A stretch of 64,000 bases of DNA from Pontibacter sp. FD36 (GTDB lineage Bacteria; Bacteroidota; Bacteroidia; Cytophagales; Hymenobacteraceae): contig NZ_JADPMP010000014.1 of the NCBI RefSeq assembly GCF_015686655.1, positions 1 to 64,000 on the forward strand, in the 5' to 3' direction. Numbering within the stretch: position 1 is the first letter of the stretch; each line of letters begins with the position of its first letter. Positions 26,010 to 35,136 of the stretch are shown piece after piece. A model generated the notes under the pieces. It was given only the letters and a program-made list of their open reading frames with translations. It made no database searches and had not been told where the DNA came from. The position numbers and the translations under genes were made by a program.

Positions 26010-26669
26010 ATGAAAAAGATCATACTCCTGACGGCCTTGTTGCTAGTCACTTCACTTTCGGTGCAAGCTCAGTACTACCGCTACGGCGTAAAGGCTGGGG
26101 GTGGCTTCTCTAAAGCAGTTGGCTCCGATGCCCCCTCTGACCAAATCAACCATCTGGCTGGTATACACGGCGCTTTTGTGTTCGCCTACGAGTTTGCCTC
26201 CCGCTTATCAGTACAGCCCGAACTACACTTCAGTCGCAAGGGCTTTACCTACGACAACTATACCTTAAACACAGCTGCTGAGACGGCCCTAACCGGCGAC
26301 CTCCGGCTCGATTATATAGAGCTTCCTCTTATGATCAAGTTGCAGAAAGCAGCTCTGTTTGTAGAAGCCGGTCCTTACATGGGCTACCTGCTCAATGTCG
26401 GCAATAAGGTCAACATTGTCAGCACCGACCCTTCCGTTGATCCTCCTGTAGTTTTTGGGCGGGAAGATTTCAGCCGCGATGACTTTAACAGCTTTGATGC
26501 CGGCTATGCTATAGGCGGTGGTTTGATGCTCGAGAGTGGTTTTTTCCTGAACGTACGCCACACAGCTAGTCTGCGCCCATTTCCTAAAGCAGACCTGAGC
26601 CAGCGCAACCTTGTATGGCAACTCTCCATCGGTTTTATGATGCCTTCACGCCGGCCGGGCAACTGGTAA
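26010..26669 (+). CDS. PorT-like outer-membrane beta-barrel protein, paralogue 3
   Basis: 219 residues. Signal peptide MKKIILLTALLLVTSLSVQA, then the same architecture as the two preceding genes: GVKAGGGFSKAVG, SVQPELHFSRKGF, FVEAGPYMGYLLN and LSIGFMMPS. More diverged than paralogues 1 and 2 are from each other. It has its own terminator, so the three genes are separate transcripts. Confidence 0.86.
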   Translation: MKKIILLTALLLVTSLSVQAQYYRYGVKAGGGFSKAVGSDAPSDQINHLAGIHGAFVFAYEFASRLSVQPELHFSRKGFTYDNYTLNTAAETALTGDLRLDYIELPLMIKLQKAALFVEAGPYMGYLLNVGNKVNIVSTDPSVDPPVVFGREDFSRDDFNSFDAGYAIGGGLMLESGFFLNVRHTASLRPFPKADLSQRNLVWQLSIGFMMPSRRPGNW

Positions 26670-26705
26670 GGGCAGTTTGCTGTACCTTAGCTGTACCTAA
26701 AAACA

Positions 26706-26744
26706 AAGCAGCCCTGCTACTTCAGTTAAGTAACAGGGCTGTTC
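26706..26744. terminator. Bidirectional terminator between barrel gene 3 and the dipeptidase gene
   Basis: The outer stem CAGCCCTG/CAGGGCTG contains an inner ACTT/AAGT stem. U-rich on the plus-strand side (TTCTTCTTT) and A-rich on the other, between convergent genes. Confidence 0.7.
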
Positions 26745-26761
26745 TTCTTTAGCGAAGAGGC

Positions 26762-28123
26762 TTACTTGCTCATCTCTGCATAGTATTTATAGAACTGTGG
26801 GATCGTCTCTATACCTTTCATAAAGTTGAATACACCGAAGTGCTCATTTGGTGAGTGGATCGCATCCGTATCCAGACCAAAGCCCATTAGCACCGAATCC
26901 AGTCCGAGCTCAGACTTGAACATAGCCACGATCGGAATAGAACCACCGCTACGCACTGGCACTGGCTTCACACCAAATGTTTCTTCATAAGCTCTTGCAG
27001 CAGCTTGGTAAGCAACCGAATCTGTAGGCGTCACCACTGGCTCGCCACCATGGTGCGGACGAACCACTACCTTCACGCTTTTCGGCGCAATGCTTTCAAA
27101 GTGCTTCTTGAATTTCTCTGTGATTTCCTCAGATGACTGGTTCGGCACAAGGCGCATCGAAATTTTAGCAAAGGCCTGCGAAGGAATAACCGTTTTAGCA
27201 CCTTCACCAATATAGCCACCCCAGATGCCATTCACATCCAGTGTCGGACGGATGGAGTTGCGCTCCATAGTGGTATAGCCTTCCTCGCCATGCACATCCG
27301 GCAGGTCAAGCGCCTGCTTATACTTGTCGAGGCTAAAAGGAGCGCGGGCCATCTCGGCACGTTCCTCCTGGCTCAGCTCCTCCACATTGTCATAGAATCC
27401 AGGTATGGTGATGTGATTATTCTCGTCGTGCATCGACGCGATCATCTGACACAGGATGTTGATCGGGTTCGCCACAGCACCGCCATACAAGCCAGAGTGC
27501 AAGTCACGGTTCGGGCCAGTCACCTCTACCTCCACATAGCTCATGCCACGCAGACCAGTTGTAATAGAAGGCGTGTCGTTGCCCAGCATACCAGTGTCAG
27601 ATATCAGGATCACATCGGCAGCCAGCTTCTCTTTGTTGTTCTTCACGAACGTAGCCAGGTTGGCGGATCCTACTTCTTCTTCACCCTCGATCATGAACTT
27701 CACGTTACAGGTCAGGGCGTTGTTCTGCATCATCACTTCAAATGCCTTTACATGCATGTACATCTGACCTTTGTCGTCGCAGGCACCGCGGGCGTAGATT
27801 TTGCCGTCCTTGATCACAGGCTCAAACGGAGGCGAGTGCCACAGTTCGTAAGGGTCAGCAGGCTGCACATCATAGTGGCCGTACACCAGTACGGTAGGCA
27901 ATGAGGGGTCCACTATTTTCTCACCATACACAATCGGATAACCGCCGGTCTCGCACAGTTCCACTTTATCAGCACCAGCTTCGCGCAGCTTTTGGGCTAC
28001 AAAATCAGCTGTGCGCAGTACATCTCGTTTGAACTTCGGGTCGGCGCTTACGGAAGGCATTCGCAGCATGTCCAGCAGTTCGTTTATAAAACGGTCTTTG
28101 TTGTCAGTGATATATTGATTCAT
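26762..28123 (-). CDS. M20 family dipeptidase
   Basis: 453 residues. Zinc-site motifs are VYGHYDVQPADP (metal-bridging H and D region), ARGACDDKGQMYMH (bridging D), and EGEEEVGS, whose first glutamate pair supplies the catalytic base. The insertion between about 200 and 340 is the dimerisation domain. Similar to beta-Ala-Xaa/cytosolic non-specific dipeptidases (CNDP type). No signal peptide. Single-gene unit; plsY upstream has its own terminator. Confidence 0.93.
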   Translation of the reverse strand: MNQYITDNKDRFINELLDMLRMPSVSADPKFKRDVLRTADFVAQKLREAGADKVELCETGGYPIVYGEKIVDPSLPTVLVYGHYDVQPADPYELWHSPPFEPVIKDGKIYARGACDDKGQMYMHVKAFEVMMQNNALTCNVKFMIEGEEEVGSANLATFVKNNKEKLAADVILISDTGMLGNDTPSITTGLRGMSYVEVEVTGPNRDLHSGLYGGAVANPINILCQMIASMHDENNHITIPGFYDNVEELSQEERAEMARAPFSLDKYKQALDLPDVHGEEGYTTMERNSIRPTLDVNGIWGGYIGEGAKTVIPSQAFAKISMRLVPNQSSEEITEKFKKHFESIAPKSVKVVVRPHHGGEPVVTPTDSVAYQAAARAYEETFGVKPVPVRSGGSIPIVAMFKSELGLDSVLMGFGLDTDAIHSPNEHFGVFNFMKGIETIPQFYKYYAEMSK

Positions 28124-28156
28124 AGTCTAGATAAATGTCTTGCCTTAAAGGTACGA

Positions 28157-28188
28157 AAAAAGCCACCCTTCGGAAAGAGTGGCTTTTA
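28157..28188 (-). terminator. Terminator of plsY
   Basis: On the minus strand AAAAGCCAC...GTGGCTTTTTT with CTTTCCGAAGG as the stem top and loop, 29 bases past the stop. Confidence 0.8.
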
Positions 28189-28216
28189 GAATGCTTATAC
28201 CTGCGGACTGCTATAC

Positions 28217-28861
28217 CTATTTTCGCAGCCCCAACTTAATGTTGGCTTTGCTTTCTTCGCCGTTGATCAGGCGATTGATGTTCTTACGGTGCGTTAAAAC
28301 CACCACGGCAAACACCACAAATCCGAATATGATCAGGATCGGGTTGTCAGGGTGAAAACGTGGCAGCAACAGTAGTATCGGGAATGCCAATGCCGCGATC
28401 ATAGAACCCAGCGACACATACCTAGAGGTAAAGAGCACGATTACAAAAATAACCATGCACATCAGCGCCACTTCCAGGTGTATGGCCAGCATCATACCGA
28501 GTAAAGTTGCCACACCTTTGCCGCCCTTAAAGCGCTCATACACCGGAAAGATATGTCCTACCACTGCCAGTGCACCCATTGCCAACTGATAGATGATCAA
28601 ATCTTCGGCGGGCACAGCGTTGAAGATTACCAGTAAAGCTGCCAGCGAAGTAGCCACCCATCCTTTAAAGATGTCGATCAGCATCACGATTGTGCCCGGC
28701 TTTTTGCCCAGCACCCGGAATGTATTTGTTGCTCCGGAGTTTCCACTACCGTGCTGGCGAATGTCAATTCCGTAGTAAGCTTTGCCGATCCAAACGGCGG
28801 TAGAAATTGATCCGATCAGGTATGCTACTATAAATAAAGCGGCAATTAAAAGTATGTTCAT
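28217..28861 (-). CDS. plsY: Glycerol-3-phosphate acyltransferase PlsY
   Basis: 214 residues with about five membrane helices. Family motifs: HGSGNSGATNTFRVLG (motif 1, around 37-52), KGGKGVATLLG (motif 2, around 113-123) and a third motif region around 145-170. Acylates the sn-1 position of glycerol-3-phosphate with acyl-phosphate made by PlsX, the first step of phospholipid synthesis. A TAACTTTG -7 sequence lies at 28903-28910 on the minus strand. Confidence 0.94.
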   Translation of the reverse strand: MNILLIAALFIVAYLIGSISTAVWIGKAYYGIDIRQHGSGNSGATNTFRVLGKKPGTIVMLIDIFKGWVATSLAALLVIFNAVPAEDLIIYQLAMGALAVVGHIFPVYERFKGGKGVATLLGMMLAIHLEVALMCMVIFVIVLFTSRYVSLGSMIAALAFPILLLLPRFHPDNPILIIFGFVVFAVVVLTHRKNINRLINGEESKANIKLGLRK

Positions 28862-29023
28862 GACGCGTGTGTCAGCTTTTTGTATGCATTAACTATACTT
28901 AACAAAGTTAAGTGCAGTTTACGTGTGTTTTTTTAATCTAAAAGAACCCAAATATAGGGACTTGTTAATTTAATATCCAAAAGAGGGCTATCTTTCCCTA
29001 TACGGCCGGAGTGCAGGTATCGG

Positions 29024-32000
29024 TTATTGCCAGCCTTCTTCCTCCTCCACATTTCCTTTTTTCTTCTTCTTTTTCTTTTTGGTATCTTCTACTTCATCTT
29101 CGGCAACATTAAACCCACCCTGCTCTGCTACTGGTGCCTGAGTTGCCATCTTGAAAGCATCTTTACCGTTCAGGTAGTCATGCTTGAACTGATCCACAAA
29201 ACGGTTTTTGTCGATGTTCTCGCCCATGTACATGCCGTACTTGCGGCTGCGGCCACCACTGGCTTTGGAGCGGATGGTCTTGTTCAGGTCAGCGTCAGAT
29301 GATACGACTACCAATCCGTTCTCCAGGTAGCTCATGAACACCCAGGTATACGGATCGGCCTGCAGGTATAGGTTCACCACCGGTTCGCCGTTCAGGTCCT
29401 GCTTGATCTCCATAAAGCCGTCCATGTCAGCCCCTATCTCTTCTTTCAGCACATTAGAGAGGCCTAGTTTTCCTACACTGTACCAGGCATTGGTTTTGTT
29501 GGACCAGCGCAGGTCTACGTTGTGGAACACCATGCTGCGCACCAACTTGTTCGAAAGCTTTGGTAAAGTGATCAGTCCGCCTTGCTCACGGTAGCGCTGC
29601 GCATCGCGGTTGCCGATGATGTTACCCAGTTTGTAAAGCATCTCTTCAGTACTTGCCTGGTCACCGCCTCCTCGTATAGCAGTTTCGTTTAACTTTTTGC
29701 CAAGCCCACTGATCACCTGCGAATGCATGTTCATGTCAAAGGCCATCAGCGCATCAACAGCATAATAGCCGCTATCAGCTTTGGCTATACCTGTACCTGC
29801 CGACTCTATTCCGAAATCCTTCAATGAGTTTACCAGGTTAAGTTTGCCTTCAAACGCTACGGTTTTGGTGCCTTCATTGTAACGGAGTTCGTTGCCTTCA
29901 TAAGATCCGGCAGCTGATCGGGCCGCATCAGTGATCTTAAACTCGCTGTTCGCCTTATCATATGACAAGTCGCCGCTCACAGTAAAGATGTCCAAGTCAT
30001 CGTCGTACTGCTTTTTCGAAACAAAAGTATTGTAAGGTTTGAACGTACCACGCGACAGGTGCAGGCCAGTGTAGAGTTGGTTGCCGTCCGGAGCCTTCTG
30101 CTTCATGATCGGGATGCGCACATTGTCCGGGTTCAGGGAGTCGCGCTTGAAAGGGAACCAGTCTGAGTCTTCCTCGTTTCCGGTAAAGTTCAGCTTCAAA
30201 TCGCCATCAAAGTCCATGTGCGGACGGTAAGCATACATTTTCACGTTACCTCTGTAGCGGATGTGCGGGAAGATGTAGAAGTTGTCAGTATCACGAACCA
30301 ATGCCTGCGCATAGGTCGTATTGATGTTCTCCTTCTTTTTTAACTGGTGCTGCTTGTACACGAAATCCGCGAATTGCAGCTTGAACGAATCGGAAGCTGC
30401 ATTCTGATAATCGTGCACGGCTGTACCACTAAAGGCGTTACGTGACAATACGTCGATGTTGCCGGAATACAGCTTATGGAACTGCTGCAGGGAGTCAGCC
30501 ATCACACGGGCATTGCGCAGTGTAGTGATGGTAGCGCCTGCCGCTACGGCTACTTTGCCACTGTCAGGTATAATGTGCACATCGCCTACCGGTATGTAAG
30601 GCACACCGCCAGCCAGAATGGAGTTTACTTTCAGGTCATACTCCCCTGTAGCTGCGCTGAAGTAAAGGCCGTCCTGCTCCGGATGCTGTGAGTAGAAGTA
30701 ATTTTTCCCTCCTGCACCATCGGCTGCCAGGCTTACCTTTTGCTGTTTCATGTCCCAGGTAGCACGGCTCATCGAAGTCTTGTACTGCGCTTTAGGGAAT
30801 TCTATACTGGCTACGCCCTTCTGCTCACTGCCAAACTCCACAAAGCGTTTATCCAGGTCATAACTGATAGCCATATCTGTCGCTTTCATGGCCGGCTTAC
30901 CTTCCACGTCCGACTTCACGATCATCTGTGCATTGTTGCCTGAAAGGCTACGCCCTTTAATGGACAGTTTCTTCGACACGATGTTGGCATCGGTATTATC
31001 CATTTCACCATCGCCGTACAGGCCGCCCGGTGAAAGTTTAGCCGTGCCCGTAAACTTGAACTCCTCTTTGTAGATCTTCATCGGGTCTTTGGCAGCGGCC
31101 ATCACGTACATGGTGTCCTGCTTCGGCATCCAGATCATTTCATACTGCCCCAGGCTTGCCACAGGGAAGTTGGCCTCGCCTCCTCCCGGTTCCATTTTGG
31201 CACTAGCTCCCTTCTGTGTCACTACTTTATCGAGGTAATAGGTATACTCCGGCGCTTCAAAGGTTGAGGTCAGGTACTTGAGGGTGCCCCGGCTCTGTAT
31301 ACCTTCGGAGCTCATCATGATGGTGTCGTAGGCTATACCTTTACCGCCGAAAGCTGGCAGCCCGTTAGGGCCTGGCTGGTAGTAGAAGCCCAGGGTCTCA
31401 TCCGGCATCATGGTCAGCTTGGTCTTGATCGGCGGGAAGATGCTTCCTGAATGGAAGGTGCCACTAAAGCCAATCATACTTTTACCTTTGCTCAAGCTGT
31501 CGAGTTTGTAGGACGGGATGTCAAAATAAACAGTGCTATCATAGGCTCCTCCCAGTACGTCTGGTCTGGCAAAGGCCACCTGCCCACCCATTGGTGAGTC
31601 AAATTTAGGGTACTCCGGATAGTGCTTACGGCCTGATTTGTTGTTTGGCTTATTGATATACAGCTTACCGGACATGTTGCCCGAACGGCTGGTCATCACC
31701 TGCTCCAGCTCTTTCTTCCTGCCAATTGCGCGGCGCTTCTTCGTTACAAAGGCTACCGTGTCCAGTTTCTGCATGTCGATCATGAACTCGTTGTAATCGA
31801 ACTTGAACTGGGAGCCTCTGAAGTTAAGGCGGCCGGCGTATAGCTTACCTCCAAACTCCATGTTACGGTTGTCGAGCAAGTGCACAATGTTGCTATCAGG
31901 TACGGCGTACACTGCGGATGAGTCGTTGTTGAATGCCATTTTCTCTACACCACGCACTGTCAGGCGGTTGTTGCTTAGGTTAAGAGTGGCATTGCGGCCA

Positions 32001-33814
32001 GATGGCACCACTGACTTGATCACCAAGTGGTCATAGTCGCTCAGGTTCTGCGCAGAACCCACATAATGCCAGGCTTTCGGCTTTAGGGAGATAAAGTGCG
32101 ACTGCCCATCGTAAGTCAGATACCCCTCCCGTGCCAGGCTGATAGCTGCCTCCTGTACCGCCTTTTCATTCAGTTTTGAGGCTTTCGCTACATCAAATGC
32201 ATAGAAATCATTGGTTTTGGCTTTGGCCGCATAAGATACCAGCACCTGCAGCGGGTGGAAACTAGCTACTCCTACCAACTGCTGAAAACGCATGTTAGAG
32301 AAATACTGCGCCGATTCTAACTGTACCGGTATGAGTGTTTTCGTGTTGAGGATCGAGAAGTTAATATGTGGTGTGCCCAGGTTCCAGGCAAGGCGTTCGG
32401 CTGTGATCTCAAACTTGTGGTAGCTGTCGTAGAATGGTGTTTTGCTATACACACCCTTGTCGCGGGTTAGCACCAGTTCGCGGGTTGGCTTGGAGTAGCG
32501 CAACTGCATGGCCGGATGCGTCAACGAGTCCCGGCGCTGGTTCTGGTAAATGGCTACATAGGCTCTATTAGCAAATATGATCGAATCGTTCAGGTTGTAG
32601 TTGTGCGCCATCGACCGAAATTTCTTTTTCCCATCTTCCAGTACGGCTAAGGCCGACACACTACCATCCAAGGGCTTACTGCCAATCAGGTCACCGGCCA
32701 GCGTAAAGCCCCCGGTATAAACAATATCCTTGCCCAGGCTTTTCACTTTCGCATCATTCGTGAAAGAGGCAAAACGCGGGTAAGACTTTTCTCCATTAGT
32801 GCCAGCTTTTGAGCTTCTGAACTCAAAAACACCCTCAATCGGCGCATCCAGCACAGCATTGTAGGTAATGGTCGCGTCAGGCACTTTAAAAGCGGCTGCT
32901 GTAATATCAAAATTGAAGGCTTTAAAAGCAGCTGAGACAGGCTTGCCGTCCACTTCCCACGAGAATGACCCGCCTTCCCCTACAAACAGGTTATTGGCCA
33001 GCATCAGGTGTCCGCTCGTTTTCATGATGGCGGTAGAATCGTGGATGGTTGCAAAGCTCAGGTTCACGTTTTCCAGTTTCATCACCGGTCCGCTTACCTT
33101 CGGCTGAGCAGGCACGAACATCTTTTTAAAATCGTCGCGGCGCTTCTTCTCTGCTACCTTCGGGTCTACTTTTTTGGCTGCGGGCTTTGGCGTGTCCCAG
33201 GCATCACCCCAGTCGTCGGCGGTGGCCTCGCTGCTCTCACCCGCTACCTCATCATCCCATGAGAAGCTGTCCCAGTCACTCACCTCCGCAGACTTTTCTT
33301 TGTCTTTTGGAGCCGCCTTTCCTTCATAGGCAAAGCTTACGCTCCCGCCTACGGTGCGTAAGGTATACTGTTTGTTCTGGTACAGTATACCTGAGCTAAG
33401 ATAGCTGCTGCTGGTCTGGAAGAAACGATCGAGCGCTATACCTTCATCCTGTTGCACAGCCTTGGCCACTACTTCCAGCATGTTGTCGATCTGAGCGCCG
33501 CGCATGTTGTGATGATTCACGGCTCCCACCAGCATCTCGTAGAAGTTCTCGTAATGCGGATTAACGCGCATTTTCTTGCGGTACATCAGCTGCGAAATAT
33601 CAACCACTTGCTGCTTCTGCTTTTCGGAGAGTCGCTGGTTGCCCCATACACTTTCCAAGGCAGCACCGAGAGCTTCGGCATTTTTGGCCTTCCCGGTCAC
33701 CAGCATGTTTTTGGCATCCGTGATGTACTGCTCTGGGTCGGTAGACAGTTTGGTCTGGGCTTGTGCTGCGAACACAGCCAGAAAGAATAAAAAGGGTAGA
33801 AGTTTATATTTCAT
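29024..33814 (-). CDS. Very large exported beta-rich protein of unknown function
   Basis: 1596 residues. Signal peptide MKYKLLPFLFFLAVFAAQA; an N-terminal helical part (about 20-150); then over 1300 residues of short alternating beta segments such as VKSLGKDIVYTGGFTLAGD, GSVSFAYEGKAAPKDKEKSA and YKTSMSRATWDMKQQKVSL, which read like a repetitive beta-helix or OstA/AsmA-like scaffold; and a C-terminal tail of eight lysines followed by EEEEGWQ. No catalytic motif, lipobox or T9SS sorting domain is seen. It starts 18 bases after prmA. Conserved large proteins of this kind exist in Cytophagales, as I recall; the role is unknown. Confidence 0.85.
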   Translation of the reverse strand: MKYKLLPFLFFLAVFAAQAQTKLSTDPEQYITDAKNMLVTGKAKNAEALGAALESVWGNQRLSEKQKQQVVDISQLMYRKKMRVNPHYENFYEMLVGAVNHHNMRGAQIDNMLEVVAKAVQQDEGIALDRFFQTSSSYLSSGILYQNKQYTLRTVGGSVSFAYEGKAAPKDKEKSAEVSDWDSFSWDDEVAGESSEATADDWGDAWDTPKPAAKKVDPKVAEKKRRDDFKKMFVPAQPKVSGPVMKLENVNLSFATIHDSTAIMKTSGHLMLANNLFVGEGGSFSWEVDGKPVSAAFKAFNFDITAAAFKVPDATITYNAVLDAPIEGVFEFRSSKAGTNGEKSYPRFASFTNDAKVKSLGKDIVYTGGFTLAGDLIGSKPLDGSVSALAVLEDGKKKFRSMAHNYNLNDSIIFANRAYVAIYQNQRRDSLTHPAMQLRYSKPTRELVLTRDKGVYSKTPFYDSYHKFEITAERLAWNLGTPHINFSILNTKTLIPVQLESAQYFSNMRFQQLVGVASFHPLQVLVSYAAKAKTNDFYAFDVAKASKLNEKAVQEAAISLAREGYLTYDGQSHFISLKPKAWHYVGSAQNLSDYDHLVIKSVVPSGRNATLNLSNNRLTVRGVEKMAFNNDSSAVYAVPDSNIVHLLDNRNMEFGGKLYAGRLNFRGSQFKFDYNEFMIDMQKLDTVAFVTKKRRAIGRKKELEQVMTSRSGNMSGKLYINKPNNKSGRKHYPEYPKFDSPMGGQVAFARPDVLGGAYDSTVYFDIPSYKLDSLSKGKSMIGFSGTFHSGSIFPPIKTKLTMMPDETLGFYYQPGPNGLPAFGGKGIAYDTIMMSSEGIQSRGTLKYLTSTFEAPEYTYYLDKVVTQKGASAKMEPGGGEANFPVASLGQYEMIWMPKQDTMYVMAAAKDPMKIYKEEFKFTGTAKLSPGGLYGDGEMDNTDANIVSKKLSIKGRSLSGNNAQMIVKSDVEGKPAMKATDMAISYDLDKRFVEFGSEQKGVASIEFPKAQYKTSMSRATWDMKQQKVSLAADGAGGKNYFYSQHPEQDGLYFSAATGEYDLKVNSILAGGVPYIPVGDVHIIPDSGKVAVAAGATITTLRNARVMADSLQQFHKLYSGNIDVLSRNAFSGTAVHDYQNAASDSFKLQFADFVYKQHQLKKKENINTTYAQALVRDTDNFYIFPHIRYRGNVKMYAYRPHMDFDGDLKLNFTGNEEDSDWFPFKRDSLNPDNVRIPIMKQKAPDGNQLYTGLHLSRGTFKPYNTFVSKKQYDDDLDIFTVSGDLSYDKANSEFKITDAARSAAGSYEGNELRYNEGTKTVAFEGKLNLVNSLKDFGIESAGTGIAKADSGYYAVDALMAFDMNMHSQVISGLGKKLNETAIRGGGDQASTEEMLYKLGNIIGNRDAQRYREQGGLITLPKLSNKLVRSMVFHNVDLRWSNKTNAWYSVGKLGLSNVLKEEIGADMDGFMEIKQDLNGEPVVNLYLQADPYTWVFMSYLENGLVVVSSDADLNKTIRSKASGGRSRKYGMYMGENIDKNRFVDQFKHDYLNGKDAFKMATQAPVAEQGGFNVAEDEVEDTKKKKKKKKGNVEEEEGWQ

Positions 33815-33832
33815 AGGTCGGAAGGATTTCGA

Positions 33833-34663
33833 TTAGCTGTTCTTGAAAATAGCAGACACCCAGTTGTTCTTTGTCCGGTGGGATACATAAGTCAGGCCAA
33901 GCTCGGCTGCACGCTCCTGCAGCGCCGGCAGGTCTTCAGTATAAAAGCCGCTCAACAACAGCGTACCTGCTGGTTTCAACACCGCCACATAAGCCGGCAT
34001 GTCATCAAGCAGCACGTTGCGGTTAATATTGGCCAAAATAATATCGTAAGGCTGGTCTCCTTCAATGGTCTCGGCACCTCCCAATCGCACGTCAATGTTT
34101 CCGTAACCGTTCAGTTCCGCATTTTCGCGGGCATTCTCTACTGTCCAGTCTTCTATTTCTACGGCAACGATTTCAGAAGCGCCTAACTCGCCCGCCATGA
34201 TCGCCAGTATACCTGTACCACAACCCATGTCCAGCACACGCTTGCCTTGGTGGTCCAGTGTTAGCTGGTTCTCAATCATCAGGGTGGTTGTCTCGTGGTG
34301 GCCTGTACCGAACGACATTTTCGGATTGATCACGATGTCATACTTTGCCTCGGCTGGTTTCTCGTGAAACGAAGCTCTTACCGATGCCTGCCCGCCGATG
34401 AAAAGCGGCTCAAAATTGCGCTCCCATTCGGCGTTCCAGTTCTGGCGCTCGATTTTCTGCACTTGATACTCAACCGTGGTATAGCCAGCATAGCGGGCTA
34501 TCATGTTGTCCAACTCGTGCTGGTCGAATTTATCTTCATCAATGTAAGCGTTGAACCCCTCCTCTGTTTCCACAAAGGCGTCAAAACCCAACTCGCCCAT
34601 CTCGGCAGTGAAAATGTCGGCAAACTCAGGGTTTACTTTCAGGGCTACTTCTATAAAATCCAT
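33833..34663 (-). CDS. prmA: Ribosomal protein L11 methyltransferase
   Basis: 276 residues. N-terminal substrate-recognition domain (about 1-95) and C-terminal SAM-dependent methyltransferase with motif I VLDMGCGTGILAIMAGELGA (around 142-161) and the NxNxN-type ILANINRNVL. It trimethylates ribosomal protein L11. It lies between a DUF6150 gene (9 bases upstream) and the 1596-residue gene (18 bases downstream), so the three form one transcription unit. Confidence 0.94.
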   Translation of the reverse strand: MDFIEVALKVNPEFADIFTAEMGELGFDAFVETEEGFNAYIDEDKFDQHELDNMIARYAGYTTVEYQVQKIERQNWNAEWERNFEPLFIGGQASVRASFHEKPAEAKYDIVINPKMSFGTGHHETTTLMIENQLTLDHQGKRVLDMGCGTGILAIMAGELGASEIVAVEIEDWTVENARENAELNGYGNIDVRLGGAETIEGDQPYDIILANINRNVLLDDMPAYVAVLKPAGTLLLSGFYTEDLPALQERAAELGLTYVSHRTKNNWVSAIFKNS

Positions 34664-34672
34664 GTGCGATAA

Positions 34673-35044
34673 TTAAGGGCGGCACGCTGCGTAAGAGCGC
34701 ACGTTGGTAAAATGTACAGTAAAATCAGCGAAATTTCGGTTATCAGTCACGTAGAGCACGTGGTCGGCAAAGGCTTTTTTGTTGGTAATGTGCCAGATGC
34801 CAGTACCGTCGGCAAACAGTTTGTTGCTCTCGCGGTACACTACCATAGAGGCAAAGGCTTCTTCATCGCCCAGGTACACCGTGTAAGCGGCTGTGTTTTT
34901 ATACTTCGGGTCACGCTCCAGGTATACAGAGCCATAGATGCGGCAAATGTCGTTACCAGCCACCCTTACAGACGGCTCAGCTGCCGGCTGTGGCGCTGTC
35001 AAATACGGGAGCAGCGAAAGCCAAAAGGATATTATTAGAATCAT
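34673..35044 (-). CDS. DUF6150 family exported protein
   Basis: 123 residues. A hydrophobic N-terminus (MILIISFWLSLLPYLTA) precedes a domain of repeated short units: CRIYGSVYLE, AAYTVYLGDEEAFASMVVY, FADGTGIWHI, FADHVLYVTDNRNFADFTV and a closing C in SYAAC. This repeat of AD/VY pairs matches the DUF6150 family. The frame reaches a TTG at 35062, but that codon lies within the -7 element at 35060-35067, so the ATG at 35044 is the start. Likely envelope-located; function unknown. Confidence 0.8.
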   Translation of the reverse strand: MILIISFWLSLLPYLTAPQPAAEPSVRVAGNDICRIYGSVYLERDPKYKNTAAYTVYLGDEEAFASMVVYRESNKLFADGTGIWHITNKKAFADHVLYVTDNRNFADFTVHFTNVRSYAACRP

Positions 35045-35059
35045 AACAGATAATTTAGC

Positions 35060-35067
35060 CAAATATA
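35060..35067 (-). promoter_or_regulatory. -7 element of the DUF6150-prmA operon
   Basis: Minus-strand TATATTTG, a perfect TAnnTTTG. No TTG at the right distance is seen. It rules out the upstream TTG as start codon of the DUF6150 gene. Confidence 0.55.
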
Positions 35068-35081
35068 ACTATATCTGCAAT

Positions 35082-35119
35082 AAAAAAGGCTGCCAACTAT
35101 ATAGCGGGCAGCCTTTTTT
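35082..35119 (-). terminator. Terminator of tpiA
   Basis: On the minus strand a 13-bp stem (AAAAAAGGCTGCC and its complement) with U-run, 18 bases past the tpiA stop. Confidence 0.88.
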
Positions 35120-35136
35120 CCTGTGTTATCTGATTA

